From positions 7,837,001-7,901,000 of the forward strand of contig CM056875.1 of NCBI GenBank assembly GCA_029876055.1: DNA of 64,000 nt, given 5' to 3'. Below the pieces are notes generated by a model. The model did not search any database, was not told the origin of the DNA, and saw nothing but the letters and a program-made list of their open reading frames with translations. The position numbers and the translations under genes were made by a program. The stretch is from Madurella fahalii (Eukaryota > Ascomycota > Sordariomycetes > Sordariales). Below are positions 31,512 to 43,585 of the stretch, in pieces. How positions within the stretch are numbered: the stretch's first letter is position 1; each line of letters opens with the position of its first letter.

Positions 31512-33284
31512 TGTGACGGATTGTGCCTAGAGATGGACGAGGGAAACTTGGGATAGCGTGTTGGGGCAAAGCGTCTTTATAACCGCACGGGGCAACAGAT
31601 GCGACGGTCAATTGTTTAGGCGCAGGCGCTCTGCTTTCGGTCTCGAGGCGGGACAGGGTGGTATCCGAGTGGTGGTTGTTCGGGTGAATGATGCAACGAC
31701 CGCAGATGGTGGAGGACTGACGATGGGATGAAGAGGAGGTCAAGCTGGGCTGCCCTCCGACAGCAGCTCCTGGGATATTTATGTGCAACTTCCCCTCTCT
31801 TCCTGCCTGCTGCGGGCGGAATCCAATCCTCTGGTCCGGCAGCTCTCGTAGCTCGGAGAGCGAGACAGGTCAGTCAGACGGGAGTTGATGGATGCCACCA
31901 TCTTCTCCAGTAGGTCGATTCATGCAGCTCCCCAGAGCACAGCAACCACAATGCCATTCGTCAATGGGGCACCCCGTAGCGCCTGCAGATCCATCGGCCG
32001 CGGTTCGTGGTGTGGCACCGCCGATCGATGGAACCAAGCGTGTCTTGGAACACGGAACGTACGTGAGGGGTGACGGATGGGATTGGGCAAGTGCCCCGGA
32101 GGGACCCTGTACCCGTCTGCAATAGAATCGTCGGCGGCCAATTCGAACCGCGGGCCCGACGTTGCTCAGCAGGCGGAACCGTGGCTGCTATGGAGAAGTG
32201 GTTTAGCCGGCAGACCCACCGCGTCTCCATGGAAGTGAGGTAAGCACCCTGACGGTGCTACTTCCACTGCCCGAGGCCGATTCACGCAGTGCCTGCATCC
32301 AATGGGTCAACGGGGTCAAGCAAAGGGCCGGTGCCTCTCCTCTTCCCCTCCCCCTCACGCGGCGGACAACAACCAACAAACAGCCCCGTTTCCGCGTTGC
32401 ATCTGCAGCCGGCTCAATCATCCAGGGGGTGGCGGTCCTTCGGTACTTAGTTGGACGTGACACAAGGCAACGGCAGACCTGCGTTGGTTGTACGGTAGAA
32501 TTTCGGGGTTGGCTCGGTATCCCGTTGCTAAGCGGTTGCGAAGCGGGGTAAAGATATGTGGGACACGCAGCGGCGAGACTAAGGTCTGGATCGAAAACCG
32601 TTCGAGCATGCGGGCTGCGGGCATGCGGGCTGCGGTACGACAGCGCTTGGCCGCGTGGTCGATGGGGCCGGCCATAAGGCGGGCGGTGTTAAACCGTTGA
32701 TTTCGTCGCATGCCGAGACTCGAGGGTTCGACCCTGTGCTACCTTTCGGAACCCCGGAATCTCCGGGGTCAAAACAATGGAACCTAATCCCGCGACAACT
32801 CAACCGCCGGTCCTAGGTGGAGCCGGTCCGAGACGTGAACATGTGAAAACACTCCACATTTCCGAGAACTTCTTCACTTCCGACAGCGCAGTAGAGAACA
32901 CCCCGAGTAAGACCGAGACTGATGGCTAGGCCAACTCGCGGATACTAGTACCCCCCTCGAGAGTAGAATGTCCTTGCATTAGCATGTCCATCGTCTAGTC
33001 GTCTACCGAGCATACATGACTATCTCTACATCAAGGTCGGCCTACTCTAGGTAGTAACTCCGATTGACCTACACTCCGCTAAGCCATGCATCTGTATCCC
33101 GCCATCCCATGCAACCTGACCAACGCGTAAGGGCAACCGTATACCATGTAAGCAAAAGCCCGCCGATCAACAGCCAAACCAATGCAACCAACCAAAAAGA
33201 AGGAAGCAGAGCGCACACAAACAAACAAACTCCTCGCTGTCCAACCCCGGAGACGTACCTCCTTGAGATACACCTCTCTGCCGT
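31512..33284. other. Long intergenic region: fdh promoter and 3' side of the sacsin-like gene
   Basis: About 1.8 kb. Near the fdh start a TATAAA on the minus strand lies at 31576-31581, about 65-70 bp upstream of the ATG. No protein-like frame or convincing tRNA was seen; a tRNA-like T-loop near 32723-32740 lacks matching stems. Confidence 0.5.
31576..31581 (-). promoter_or_regulatory. Possible TATA box of fdh
   Basis: TATAAA on the minus strand, 65-70 bp before the fdh start codon. Position and sequence only; no transcription start is known. Confidence 0.3.
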
Positions 33285-36200
33285 CTACTCAAACATGGTA
33301 TAAGGCGGCGGCGCCACGGCGGTTCCCGTCCTATGAGCACTCCTAGCGGACGCGTGAGCAGCCGTAGCACCCGCTGAGGCCGTCACAGCAGTAGCAGAGG
33401 AAGTCGCAGGAGCAGGTGCATTCATCCACTCCACCGCCGTAGCCATCATCTTGGGGAAGTACTGCTGGACAAACGACTCCCTGCGGAATCAACGAACCTA
33501 GCTGTCAGCCAACTTCTTCTCCCCAACAGGCCAGACATGTAAGACAAGGCGGGTACTCACGTATAGTAACTATGCTGCGAATCGTGCGTCTTGACCAGGT
33601 TATGCGCTAGCTCATGAGCCAGCACAACCCACCACCACGTGGCAGCCTCAACCCTCGCCTTCCCGCCCCTCACATCCCTCCTACCCCCGACAGGACTGAA
33701 ATGCAGCTGTTCCCAGAACCTCAGATTGCAAAATATGGCGCCCCCGCTGTTGAACGCGATCGTGCCCCCTTGTTCGTCGTAAAAAATGTGCAGCGCCTTG
33801 ACGGGCAAGCCATACACCCCCCCGACGTCCCTAAGGAGACTCTCAAACTGGCCGATGGCATTGACGTGCTCTGCGAAGAACCTGCCGTGTTCGGCCGACA
33901 GGCTCTTGTCCAGAAACACACGCATCCCGCCGGGCGCGTCGGCGGCAAACACGATGTTCTGAGCGGGCGTGGAGTCGCAGTATGTGGCCTGCTCTTTGAC
34001 CTCGGTCTGCTGAGGCGGAGAGAAGAGGCTGGATGAGTCGTGGGCGCGGGTGGATTTGATTGCGTTGAGGAGGTTCTGGTGGATAACGGCTGGGTTTGTG
34101 ACACGGCCATCGTCATTGGGGGGTTTGTTCGTGTTGTTACCGCCGAGACCGAGACTCTCGTCCTGGGGGGTAGTGGGGCGTTGTTCAGGAAGGGGCAGGA
34201 ACTTGTTAATCTCATTTTGTGAGGGGTCGCCTAGTTCGAACCCGAGATGGCGAGTCAGGTTCGAAAAGAAGCCGCCTCGCTTGGCCCTCTGTTGCTCTTG
34301 GGGAGGAGGGGCCGGGAGACGGTCTTCGGGCGAGTCCTCAAAGCTCCCTGGCATGAGACCGGCCCTGTCCCGCTGCGGAGTTCGTGTCTCCTCGGCAGCC
34401 CCCGTCTGGGCTGCTGCCCATTCCTTCTGCTGTTCTTCAATCTTCTGCTGCTCGGCTTCGAGCGCCTTGCGCCGCTCCTCCTCGATAAGTCTCGCCTCGG
34501 CCGCCTTTGCTCGCAAGATCCGATCAACATTGTACCCACGTGACCGTAGGTCCAGCAGGCCGAGCTTTAGGAATGGTTCGAAGAAGAAGTAGGCGTGTTG
34601 GTTGGGGCGGTTGAGCAGGAGTTGGCAGATGGCCTGTCCAACCTGGTACATGTCAGGCCTATCTTCAGCTGAGACGTATAGAGTCCACCCTTCCGGTGTC
34701 TTTGCACTAGCTGCCGACCGTTTCTCCTGGTGCGACTTGGCGTGGCCCCTGAGCGACCGCCGCAGGACTACCGAAGTCACCGACGACACTTGCAGGTTCT
34801 TCTCGAGCCAGCGCGTATCGTGCTTTACCGCGTCTCGCTTATCCTTAGAGTACTCGTGCAAGAAGAGTTTCGAGCGCTCGAGCACGTGCTTTCGCAATCG
34901 TTCGGCGCCGTCTTGATTCACCGTGCGAGAGCCAACCCGGAGGTCCTCTCTCACTCTGCTGCCCAGTGTCTCGGAGCCGAGGTCCATATAGAATGCCTCG
35001 AGAACGTCTTCCTCAGGCGCGCATAGCAGCGCTTGACTGAAGAGCTGGTAGCTGACAAAATCGTCCAGGACGACAATGTCAGTGGCAGTCGCAAGTTGAT
35101 AATGCTTTATGGGTGCCTCTTCTTCCTCATACGGATCTATTTCCTTATTCTTTCCCGAGGAGACCTCACGGAACCCGAGCAACCAGGCCGAAGTCTTCAT
35201 CTTTCTGAAAAGCACCTTGTCCCTCTTCAAGGTCCCTAGATCCTCGGCAACGGACTTGAGAAGGTTAAGATACTTCTCCGGACTCTGTAGGGTACTCAGC
35301 AACCGCGCTGGTTCGCTACAGGCTATTTCGGCAATCTCGTGCTTGGTAGGCTCGTTCTTGGCACCACACTTGAAGAGGAAGGCGTTCGCATCGGGCCCAA
35401 AATCGACAAAGTCAAAAATGTCCTTGTAGGTTGATGAGCTCCCCAAGTAGCAGTGTTGGGGTCGAACGTGGATCAGCGTGGGCCCAGACTTCCTGTCTAC
35501 TGCATGTTGACGGTCGCCCTGTCTCATCACCGGCACGATAGGTGCATCCCTCAGTTTGACCAGGCTGTTGTGTCCTAGGTCGCCAAGTCGCGTAGCAAAA
35601 TACTCGAACAACGTAATCGCCATGCTGCGATCCTGAGGCGGATTCGCAACGAGTCTCTCGACACAACCTGAGATTGGAGGATCGCGCGCAACGCCAAATT
35701 TGGATGCGTGCTGGTGCAAGTCTCTTCTAAGAATGTTATATCCGAGGACAGCTGCTTTCTCGTTCGTGTAGCAGGCAGACGGCCGGACCAGCTGCTTTCC
35801 CTTGCCTTCAATCGGAAGGAAAGCGGTGTTGGCAGACGACAGGTCTACCGATGTATACCCGTTCAAGTGATGATTAGCCACGAAATATGACATGGCATTC
35901 GTGCGAAGGTCTTCATTTGGCGAGGCCATCATCGCCATGAGTTCCTCCGCCTGCGGGAAAGGACGTAAGCCGAGGGAAGAGAGAAACCGGGCCTCTTGGC
36001 TGGTATTTCTGAAACTACCTGGTGGGCCGGGCCATTGCAATATCGGCAACCCCAGTCTCCGAAGTGAATCTTTGGGCTCAAAAAGTTCCGACACTTTATA
36101 GAGCCGTGCCGTGCCCTTCGTCGGCTCCATTCCCGGGGGTCCGGCCTCTGCAGGGCAGAGAGGCGATTCTCGGAGCTTCTTCATATCGGCATCGGGAATA

Positions 36201-38713
36201 TCGTCTTTCACCGAAGTGAGATACTTGATAAGTTCCATATGACTCCATCTGGGCTGTGCACCGCTGCCAGCCGTCGGTGATGGGCTCAGCAGCCGGGTGA
36301 AGATGGTTTCCAGGTCGACCGTCTTTCTGACGCCTAGAGCAGTGAGGAATTTGTCCTTTATATTTGCACAACCCTCAAGTGTCGGCAGGTCGTCGAACAG
36401 CTTCACCGATGGAAAGAAGGACTCGCCCGGCTTCTTCATGCCCATCTTGGTCGGCATAACCGTAACATGCTGTAGCGCCGACACAACCGAAGACTTAGAG
36501 CTTGGGCTCAGGTTGTCCCAGTTCTTGGAGAGGACAGTGAGGACCTGAAGGGCGAATTTGTCCGACTTCGCCAGATTCTGATCGTCGGCATTCCCAGCCC
36601 CACGGCCGATCAGAAACCGAAGCCAAGGCACAATCCCGAGTGGTGTCCATCCCAACGCTTGTAACCGGGCTTCTGGGATGCCGGCCGTGAACGCAGCTGG
36701 CAGAGTGGTGGGGGGGACCGGGAGCGTTGCTGGGATTTTGTTGTTAAGATAGTTCTCGATAGGGCCTAGGGCAATGATGTCGCCCGAGTCACCGCCGTCG
36801 GTGATTGTCGCAACCGTGACATCCAAAAGCCGCCGGATGTTGGGGCGGTCCAATTTCTGCTCGAATGCGCTTTTGGTGATCCATTGAAGGAGATGATGAA
36901 GTTGGTCCTTATCAAGTGCCTTGGCTCCAAGCTCCTGGCGGATATCATCGACGGTTATGTCCTCGATGAGACCAAAGTCCACCAGCTTTTTGATAAATGG
37001 GGCATCCTTCATGTCTTTTAGGACTACTGGAATGCCGGCGACGAATTTTCCAATCTCATCAGACGAGTTGCGAACTTTCGTTGTTGGAAGTACTCCCCTC
37101 GAAGAGTAAACCTCGATAGACGGCTGCTTGTATGCCGTCCAAAACGCTTCTTCGATGATCTGGGCCACATTGCCGCTCGGTGTCGAGTCTTGGAACGTGT
37201 ATGTCTTCAAGATATGCAGGGCCTCAGGGATGCACTTCTGTACATTCAACGGGGAGAGATTTGACCCCTTCCCACTGGATTCTGACATTCTCTTCAACCT
37301 GTCATTAAGATCCGCCATCTCATTTGTGAAAGCGAGGCGTGACATGATACCTGCGGCACGCAGCATCTCCATATTCCAAGTGCGTACCCAGCGAGCGTTC
37401 AGGTCGATAGCTTCCCGCTCGACCGTGGGTATGACCGACGGCGCCGAGATGTGCATCCCGGCGCCGGTGGTTTGTGTGGTGGGGAACCCAATAAAGATTC
37501 GGCCCCCCGGCTTCTTGCTCGGCAAAACGGACGCGAATACGTCTGCTATTTTAGTTGCCTGGCTCGATGAGGACGTATCCGAAGCCATAGTCTCGTCGTA
37601 AGACGAGGTTAGGATGGATATCTTGGTCACTTTCGGAGGGGGTTTTTTAGTCGCCCTCTCCAGTTCAGCAGAAAACGCGGCAGTAACACTTGTAGCGACC
37701 CGCGCCGAGGTGACCCGAAGGAAGAGAGTCGATGTGGATGTCGCAGTAAGGTCTTCTGCTATTGCTTCTTGAATTGCCTTCTCCTCCTTTGCCGCTTTGC
37801 TTCGTGAGGGGCCTGCTGTGAGCCTCGAGAAGAAATTCTTCAGTGAGGGCAGCTCAGCGCCATAGCCGGACTCGCTGGACTTGGGGGCGGATGCAGCTGG
37901 TTGGGCCTTGTACCCGATGACGCTCATGAATGTGGCATCTATTTGGGTGCTCGTGCGGTCCGCTGTGGAAACCTTCATGAGGCCTTCCTTGGTCCTAGTC
38001 TCTATGTCTCGCGGAATTGGTATGTCGAGGCTTGGTGACGCCTTCTTCTGCAGCGCCAAGACCTTCCAGTCGTCAATCCAGAACTCAATATTTTGCAGGG
38101 CAACAAACGTCAGGCTGGTTGCAAGGAACTGGCTGACGGAGAGGAGGTTTGGGAGAGGTGTGGTTGAGCTCCGATAGTCGAGCACAAAAGTGGTATCCGA
38201 ACTGCCTTCGCCAGCGGGGAGTGTGACCTTCCTTGTGAAGAGTGCATTCCCTTTCCAGTAGAAGGCCATGGCCTCGTTGCCAGAACTGACGAAGGGCTCT
38301 TCGCAATCGGCAAAGACACTGTAGAAGCCAACGCCAAAAGCGCCGATTTTCGTCTCATCGGGGTTTCCCTCGGCAATTTTCTTCAATCTTGCCCAGTCCG
38401 TCTTGGTGAAGGGCTGGCCATTGTTCTGCACGACGAGCCGTCTAAGGGTGTGGTGAGCAATAACATGCTTAATGATATCTGTCTGGTTGGTGGTCGGCGG
38501 AAGCGGAACATGAGTCGACGGCAGTGTCTCCCACTTGACCTTGACCGTGGTCGCCTGGGCGTCGGCGGCATTTTGTATGAGCTCTCTGAGGGTCGTCCAC
38601 TCCCCTGAGTAGCGGGCCAGGACCTTGTCGATAAGCGCTCGCGTGTCGACGGTAACGGCTTCCTCGTCCTCACTATTCCTGAGCGCGGCAGCGCGGAGAC
38701 GTGCGTAGTCCAT
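33285..38713 (-). CDS. Sacsin-like Hsp90-type ATPase (DUF3684 family) with C-terminal HExxH motif
   Basis: Exons 33561-38713 and 33285-33480, 1,782 residues; the 80-nt intron (GTGAGT...CGCAG, GCTGAC branch site) joins HSYYT-ESFVQQYFPKMM. Start ATG 38713 (MDYARLRAAALRNSED). The N-terminal ATPase has the N-box ELIQNAADA at 44-52, NNGQPF at 97-102 and G-box GAFGVGFYSVF at 124-134, the GHKL layout of sacsin and fungal DUF3684 proteins. The middle about 1,200 residues are helical and unassigned. A glutamate/alanine-rich coiled coil near 1410-1460 precedes a globular end with VVLAHELAHNLVKTHDSQH. H1700, E1701, H1704 and H1710 have the spacing of a zinc-binding HExxHxxxxxH site. The function in fungi is not established; a chaperone-like or proteolytic role is inference only. 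Confidence 0.85.
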
Positions 38714-39365
38714 GGTGCCAAACCCGTAGAGGCGTGACCACTCGAAGACGGTTGTCGTTTGGTAACGCAAAGGTTATCGAAGGTCCGGATGATTCGGTGT
38801 TGCGGTCTAGCGCGGATGACAGGTGGGAATCGGAGGCTGAACCGCTATTGGTGGTCAGAGGGGACTAAGGTAGGTAAAGTTTGACGCCATGACCGTTCTC
38901 GTTCCCGTATCGCATCTTATACCAGAAGAAGAAGCAGAGGGGCAATGGTATGGAAGGCTAGGGTGCACAGTCGAGTTAGCGTTGAACCCGTGGATCCGCG
39001 AGGCGGAGGCTGAGGTTGGTGCGTCAGCGGCAGGCAGTCAATTCGTTGCATCAGCCTTATCTTATCGAGTGTAGCCAATCCAATGCCTCGGTCACATGCA
39101 ATTCATGGGCCTCATCTGAAGCTGAGCGCAACAAAATATTCGTAGTTAGCATGCATTTTACTCCCCCATGTCCTCAACGCTCGGTATATCTTTATGCCTT
39201 TTAAGATACCCCATGCTTGTCTCGACTGACTGTCTGACCAGAACATTACATCGCGAGCAAGCTTTTAAAGCCCACGTGCCTTCCACCGGGCGTTTACGCT
39301 CGCTCCGAAATCAACAGACTTCCTGGTAAGAACCGAGCCTCGATAGTCCATTGCGGATGCACGTA
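38714..39365. other. Intergenic: sacsin-like gene promoter and 3' end of the MMtag gene
   Basis: About 650 bp between two minus-strand genes. Nothing further was recognised. Confidence 0.5.
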
Positions 39366-40127
39366 TTACCTCTCCGAAGTCCGGTCACGAGCCCTGACTC
39401 TGCTCCTACTCCGTTGCCTGTCGTAATGCCTAGGCCTCTCTCGGCCAGGGCTCCTGCTGCGTGTGCGGCTTCGCGGCCTCCTGTAATTCCTTTCCCGACT
39501 GCGGTCACGATCGCCATCACGCCGTCGTTCTTGGCGACTGTTTGCATACTCGGGGCTACGGCTCCTCCGCCGTTGGCGAATGTCCCTCGCTCCGCCGTCC
39601 ACTGGACCGTCCCTTCTCCTCTCTCTGCTCCGACTGCGATCGCGATCACGCTCCCTGCTCCTATGCCTTCTCCTGTGTCGGCGGTCCGAGTCCCTGTGCC
39701 GATCCTTCCGTGAATCCCTGGCCCGAGCATCCTTAGACTCCGTACCGTCCCTTTCCCTGATCTCAGTCTCACGGCTGGGCGCTTTCGATCCATCCACCTC
39801 TACCGCATTGGCTCCAGTTGCATTCCGCGGCGTAATCGGTAAGCCTAGCGCACGGGCTATCGCGTCTTCTTCAGCCTCTTTAACTTTGCGAATCTCATCA
39901 GCGCGCTCACGGGCCGCCTTTTCTTCCTCCGTCTCTGTCGAGTTTGCTGCGGTCGGATCTGCCTTGGCATACCAATTCAAATCGCGGCCTTTGGCCCATC
40001 GCCCTACTGGTGCCTTGAGGCTGTGACCTAGGTAGTTTTCGCGGTGCGCTGATGTGGCGACATCGTCCCAACTGAAGTTGACCCCACCGCGTGATCCCGT
40101 CTTGCGGACGGTCGATAAAAGATCCAT
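39366..40127 (-). CDS. MMtag-domain protein with RS-rich tail (C1orf35/MMTAG2-like)
   Basis: Single exon, 253 residues from ATG 40127 (MDLLSTVRKTGSRGG). Residues about 10-55, SRGGVNFSWDDVATSAHRENYLGHSLKAPVGRWAKGRDLNWYAK in outline, are the MMtag domain (PF10159) of human multiple myeloma tumour-associated protein 2. A KAARERADEIRKVKEAEEDAI helix follows, then about 130 residues of arginine/serine/aspartate repeats (RDRSRSRERRRD), the composition of splicing factors. Probably a nuclear protein; a splicing or mRNP role is inferred from the RS tail and from human data on the family. It is divergent from MED6 with 360 bp between their starts. Confidence 0.85.
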   Translation of the reverse strand: MDLLSTVRKTGSRGGVNFSWDDVATSAHRENYLGHSLKAPVGRWAKGRDLNWYAKADPTAANSTETEEEKAARERADEIRKVKEAEEDAIARALGLPITPRNATGANAVEVDGSKAPSRETEIRERDGTESKDARARDSRKDRHRDSDRRHRRRHRSRERDRDRSRSRERRRDGPVDGGARDIRQRRRSRSPEYANSRQERRRDGDRDRSRERNYRRPRSRTRSRSPGRERPRHYDRQRSRSRVRARDRTSER

Positions 40128-40487
40128 GACCGTGACTCGGCCGGTTGGAGATCTTATTAAGTTTGAAATGTGATGATTTAAGGAGATGGCGGCTGCTGCG
40201 GGCACAGGATGCTTCGAAGATTAGTAGTTGCAACGGACTTTGCGGCAGAGCTGACGTTTGGGGGAGACAAGGTTGCTGATTCCAGCTACATTCTTCAGCC
40301 CCACAATCACCTTAGCGGGGCCGAGCTCCAGTGGGGCACTGGGCCAATATGCAAGGGTCCAAAAGAACCTCGGAGCTTGCAACAATACGACAATTCGGAC
40401 CATTCCCGCCGCGGGACATCTTTATACCCTCTCAGATACACTCGACCCGGGCACGTACTGAGTAGACCCTCACTATCAACGTCGGAT
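40128..40487. other. Divergent promoter region of the MMtag gene and MED6
   Basis: 360 bp serving two nuclear-protein genes. No further element was recognised. Confidence 0.5.
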
Positions 40488-41541
40488 ATGGCTTTCGACC
40501 CGGCAGTCAACGCAGGCCCGCCGCTGGATGAGATCCAGTGGCGCGCACCGCCCGAGTTTGATCAGGGCATTCACAGCAATAGCGTGCTTTACTACTTCGC
40601 CCAGTCACCCTTCTTCGACAAGACATCCAACAACGAGGTCGTCTTCCAGCAGGGTCTTAACAACCCCAACATGACGCAGTTTCTAGCCACGCGAGAGCTC
40701 TTTGAAGGCCGCCTGAAGACGATGTCCGGGCTTGAGTTCATCGTCGCGCAGGAGCCGGCTGAGACAGGGCCAGGGGCCGGAACAGGTGTTTGGGTCATTA
40801 ACAAGCAGACTCGGCGCAAGCGTCAGGGGGAAGAAGACGAGATTATTGTTCACGCTTCATATTTTATCGTCGGCGAAAACATCTACATGGCGCCCACCCT
40901 AGCCGACATTATCAGCTCCCGCATCGTATGTCCCAGCCGAGCATCATCCACCCTACTCTCTTCCCATAGCCCAGAGACAGAGAGAACCTAACGTCTGAGA
41001 AAATCCACAGGCCTCAATCTCCTCCTCAATAGCCAAACCCCTCCCTATCGCCGCAAGCGTACAATCCTGGTCCCCCGCCCTCGGCCGAGTCTACCAAACC
41101 CCTTCCGGCGGCTCCTCATCCGCCGCCGCCACTACCAAACAGCACCGCGAAGCAACTCCTATGCCGGACAACAAAACCACAAACGGTACCAACCAGCCCA
41201 GCAATCGCCTCCTCGAAGAAGCCCTCGCGATCCAAAACCAGTTCGGCGATCAATACATGGACGAGAACCCCATTACCGGCAAGCCAGGCGACTTCCACCT
41301 CTCCTCGACGGGCAGGAAAGGGCCCGTCAACCTCTCAGCAGCAGCCGCCGCCAACCTGAAAAAGGCAGCGTTGCTCCCCACACTGCCGGCGCTCAACACC
41401 AAACTGGCGGCCGAGAACCCGCTCGCGGCGGGGACAAAGACGGGCAAGGAGACCAAGAGCCCCAAAACGCCTGGCGGTAGTGGTGGCGGATTGAAGGCGA
41501 AGAAGAGGAAGAGCAGCAAGGCAGCAGTTACGCCCTCTTAA
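40488..41541 (+). CDS. MED6: Mediator complex subunit 6
   Basis: Exons 40488-40925 and 41011-41541, 322 residues; intron GTATGT...CACAG (85 nt). Start ATG 40488 (MAFDPAVNAGPPLDEIQW). The Med6 fold is clear: LDEIQWRAPPEFDQGIHSNS, VLYYFAQSPFFDKTSNNEV, GLEFIVAQEPAE, WVINKQTRRKR, HASYFIVGENIYMAPTLADI. After the intron come ASISSSIAKPLPIAASVQSW and a lysine-rich, disordered tail (KAKKRKSSKAAV). MED6 sits in the head/middle hinge of Mediator and is needed for activated RNA polymerase II transcription. Length is usual for filamentous fungi. Confidence 0.92.
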
Positions 41542-42580
41542 GGGGAGGGCGGGAGGAAGGGCAAGAGAAACGACTTCAAGCCGAAGGAAGGAAAAGGGGG
41601 CAGCAAAGGGGGATAAAGGACAGGGCTGGTTGATTGGGTTGTTCAAGGCGTTCACAGGGCTGTATGCTGTAATTGGTAATGATGATACCCTAGGGCTTTT
41701 CTATTGCGGCAGAGAAAGTAGAGGGGTGCATGATCTGGAGTTTGGACACTTGGAAACCACGTGGCTCATGAGATCAGCAAGAGGACTTGGCGATAACCAC
41801 GGCTGTGGTAGTGAAGCCATCGTGGAGGGTTGAGGAGGTGAGGTGGGTTATCCAGAAGTGATGATACAGAGGACATGCCCTAACGAAACGAACCACTCAG
41901 AGTGGCACCTGCTGCTTGGCTTGGCAATACTTCATGTCCCTGAAACACATCAGTCATCTACTAATTAGCTCGGCCTGGCTCAGTCCTCCTATGGCGAGCT
42001 CGCGACAGATTTACCTTCTATAGGAGGAGAAGGCCCAAAGCATTATGGAACTCAATGGCGTAGGCATATAACAAACCCAAAGCCGAGATTGAGGGTATTC
42101 AGAATTCCTCCAACTTGCCAGTCGCATGATTCTTAGACCAGGATGCTTCGGTGACGCCATCTGGTGCATTGTCCCCGGTCGTTATAAACGCCCCAAGGGC
42201 CATCGACGGCTTAATCGCCCTCTCCCATGTCAAGAAGATTTCTTCCGGTGTCCTGCTCTCATCGGTGAAACGAAATGTGGACCGCACAGCCTTAAGCCAA
42301 TGACGTTGGAACTCGATTGCTTAAACCCCGATCTCGACACCGGAACGACACAAGCCAGCCAGGACCCCCCAGATGATGCAAATAACATCCCATTCCCTAA
42401 TGCTGCAATACGGGGCGCGTTTCCGTCACCCCACCAGGAACCAACCAGGACTCCGGGACCTAGCATTCATAGCTGACGTCTGACCGTCCGGTCCGTTGCC
42501 ATTGGGTTCACTATCCGGTTTTCCCTCGTAACCGAAAATGTCAAATCGCTAGTCCTTGATATAACCGTATCGCGTCCGAC
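41542..42580. other. Convergent region of MED6 and RPL28 with a possible gene remnant
   Basis: About 1 kb. A minus-strand frame at 42099-42287 has protein-like composition (TWERAIKPSMALGAFITTG) but no clear start or partner exon, so I do not call it a gene. No RNA gene was recognised. Confidence 0.4.
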
Positions 42581-43585
42581 TTAAGCAATGAGCTCGACAA
42601 CGCCACCAGCCTCCGTCACCTTGCGCTCCGCCTCCGCGCTCACGTACCGTGCCCGGACGACGACGGGGATCTCGGGAAGCCGGCCTTGTTTCAGATGTTA
42701 GTTTCTCCTCTTTTCTTTGCTCCTTGTTCCCCATGACGGGTCTGATCCTTACCCTTGCCGAGGAGCTTAGCGTAACCGTGGGAGAGGAGGTCGATAACGG
42801 GGGCAGAGTCGGCCTTAGCGCCGCTGATGTACTTCTCCCGAGTCTCGGCGGGGACGAGAGACCACAGCTTCTCAATGTTGATGGTGGGGGCCCACTGGTG
42901 GTTCCGGAGGAGGTGGAAGTCTGCCCAAAAGGTCAATCCGGATTGTCCTGTTGTCAAATCGAAACATCGCTCGGGTACGTACGCCTCATGCCGACCTTTC
43001 CGAAGTAACCAGGGTGGTCTAGTTGATATTGTTAGCCGACTTCACGGAATGTAATTGAAGCGGTTGGGCAGCGCGTCTCGAGGGCCCGGAGAGACCCCAG
43101 AGATTCCCCGCGGACGCCCCCAAACATGACCAAAGCTGTTCCGGGGTATAGGTTGCGTACACTTATCGAGGTTGGTGCGGTGGTGGTGCTTTTCGTCGTG
43201 TTAGCCCGCGCCTATCGCATCAGGAACCGCCCGCTTCCGTACCTGACCACCGGCCATACCGCGACCACTAGGGAAACCGTCAGTTATAGGACTCGTCACC
43301 TCATTCTCGGTGGTGTTCCATACCCCGGGTGCTTCCTGTGCTTGCCGATGCGACTATGGAAAATTTTCGTCAATACGGTTGCGACATGGCGGCCGGCTCG
43401 TCGCGACATACCCCTTACCAGCGGACACCTAGAGAAGCACAAAAGTCAGCGTTCCACTCATGAGGACAGAGAGCAGTCTCGGAGAGCACATACGTGGCCG
43501 CGGTGCTTTCTTGTCTTGGAAAACCGGGTAGGCTGCAACAGTCAGCAATTGCGTATCACGAGATATAGGTCAATTGGCATACCAT
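42581..43585 (-). CDS. RPL28: 60S ribosomal protein L28 (uL15, L27a type), nine coding exons
   Basis: Reconstructed by matching the ribosomal protein to short exons: 43583-43585 (ATG only), 43494-43532, 43412-43428, 43324-43353, 43243-43267, 43161-43188, 42983-43018, 42753-42920 and 42581-42684. All eight introns are GT-AG (50-142 nt), the phases agree, and the total is 450 nt, exactly 149 residues, the usual length. Read-through: PTRFSKTRKHRGH, VSAGKG, RIGKHRKHPG, GRGMAGGQ, HHHRTNLDKY, HPGYFGKVGMR, HFHLLRNHQWAPTINIEKL, then RLPEIPVVVRARYV. uL15 lies near the peptidyl-tRNA exit side of the large subunit. Residue Q38, altered in cycloheximide-resistant yeast (CYH2), is the wild-type glutamine. 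Intron richness is common in fungal ribosomal genes but eight in 450 nt is extreme. Confidence 0.93.

Noticed and set aside
32690..32750. Possible tRNA with a GGTTCGACC-like T-loop
   Set aside because: T-stem pairs are few and no acceptor stem or A box of the right spacing is present.
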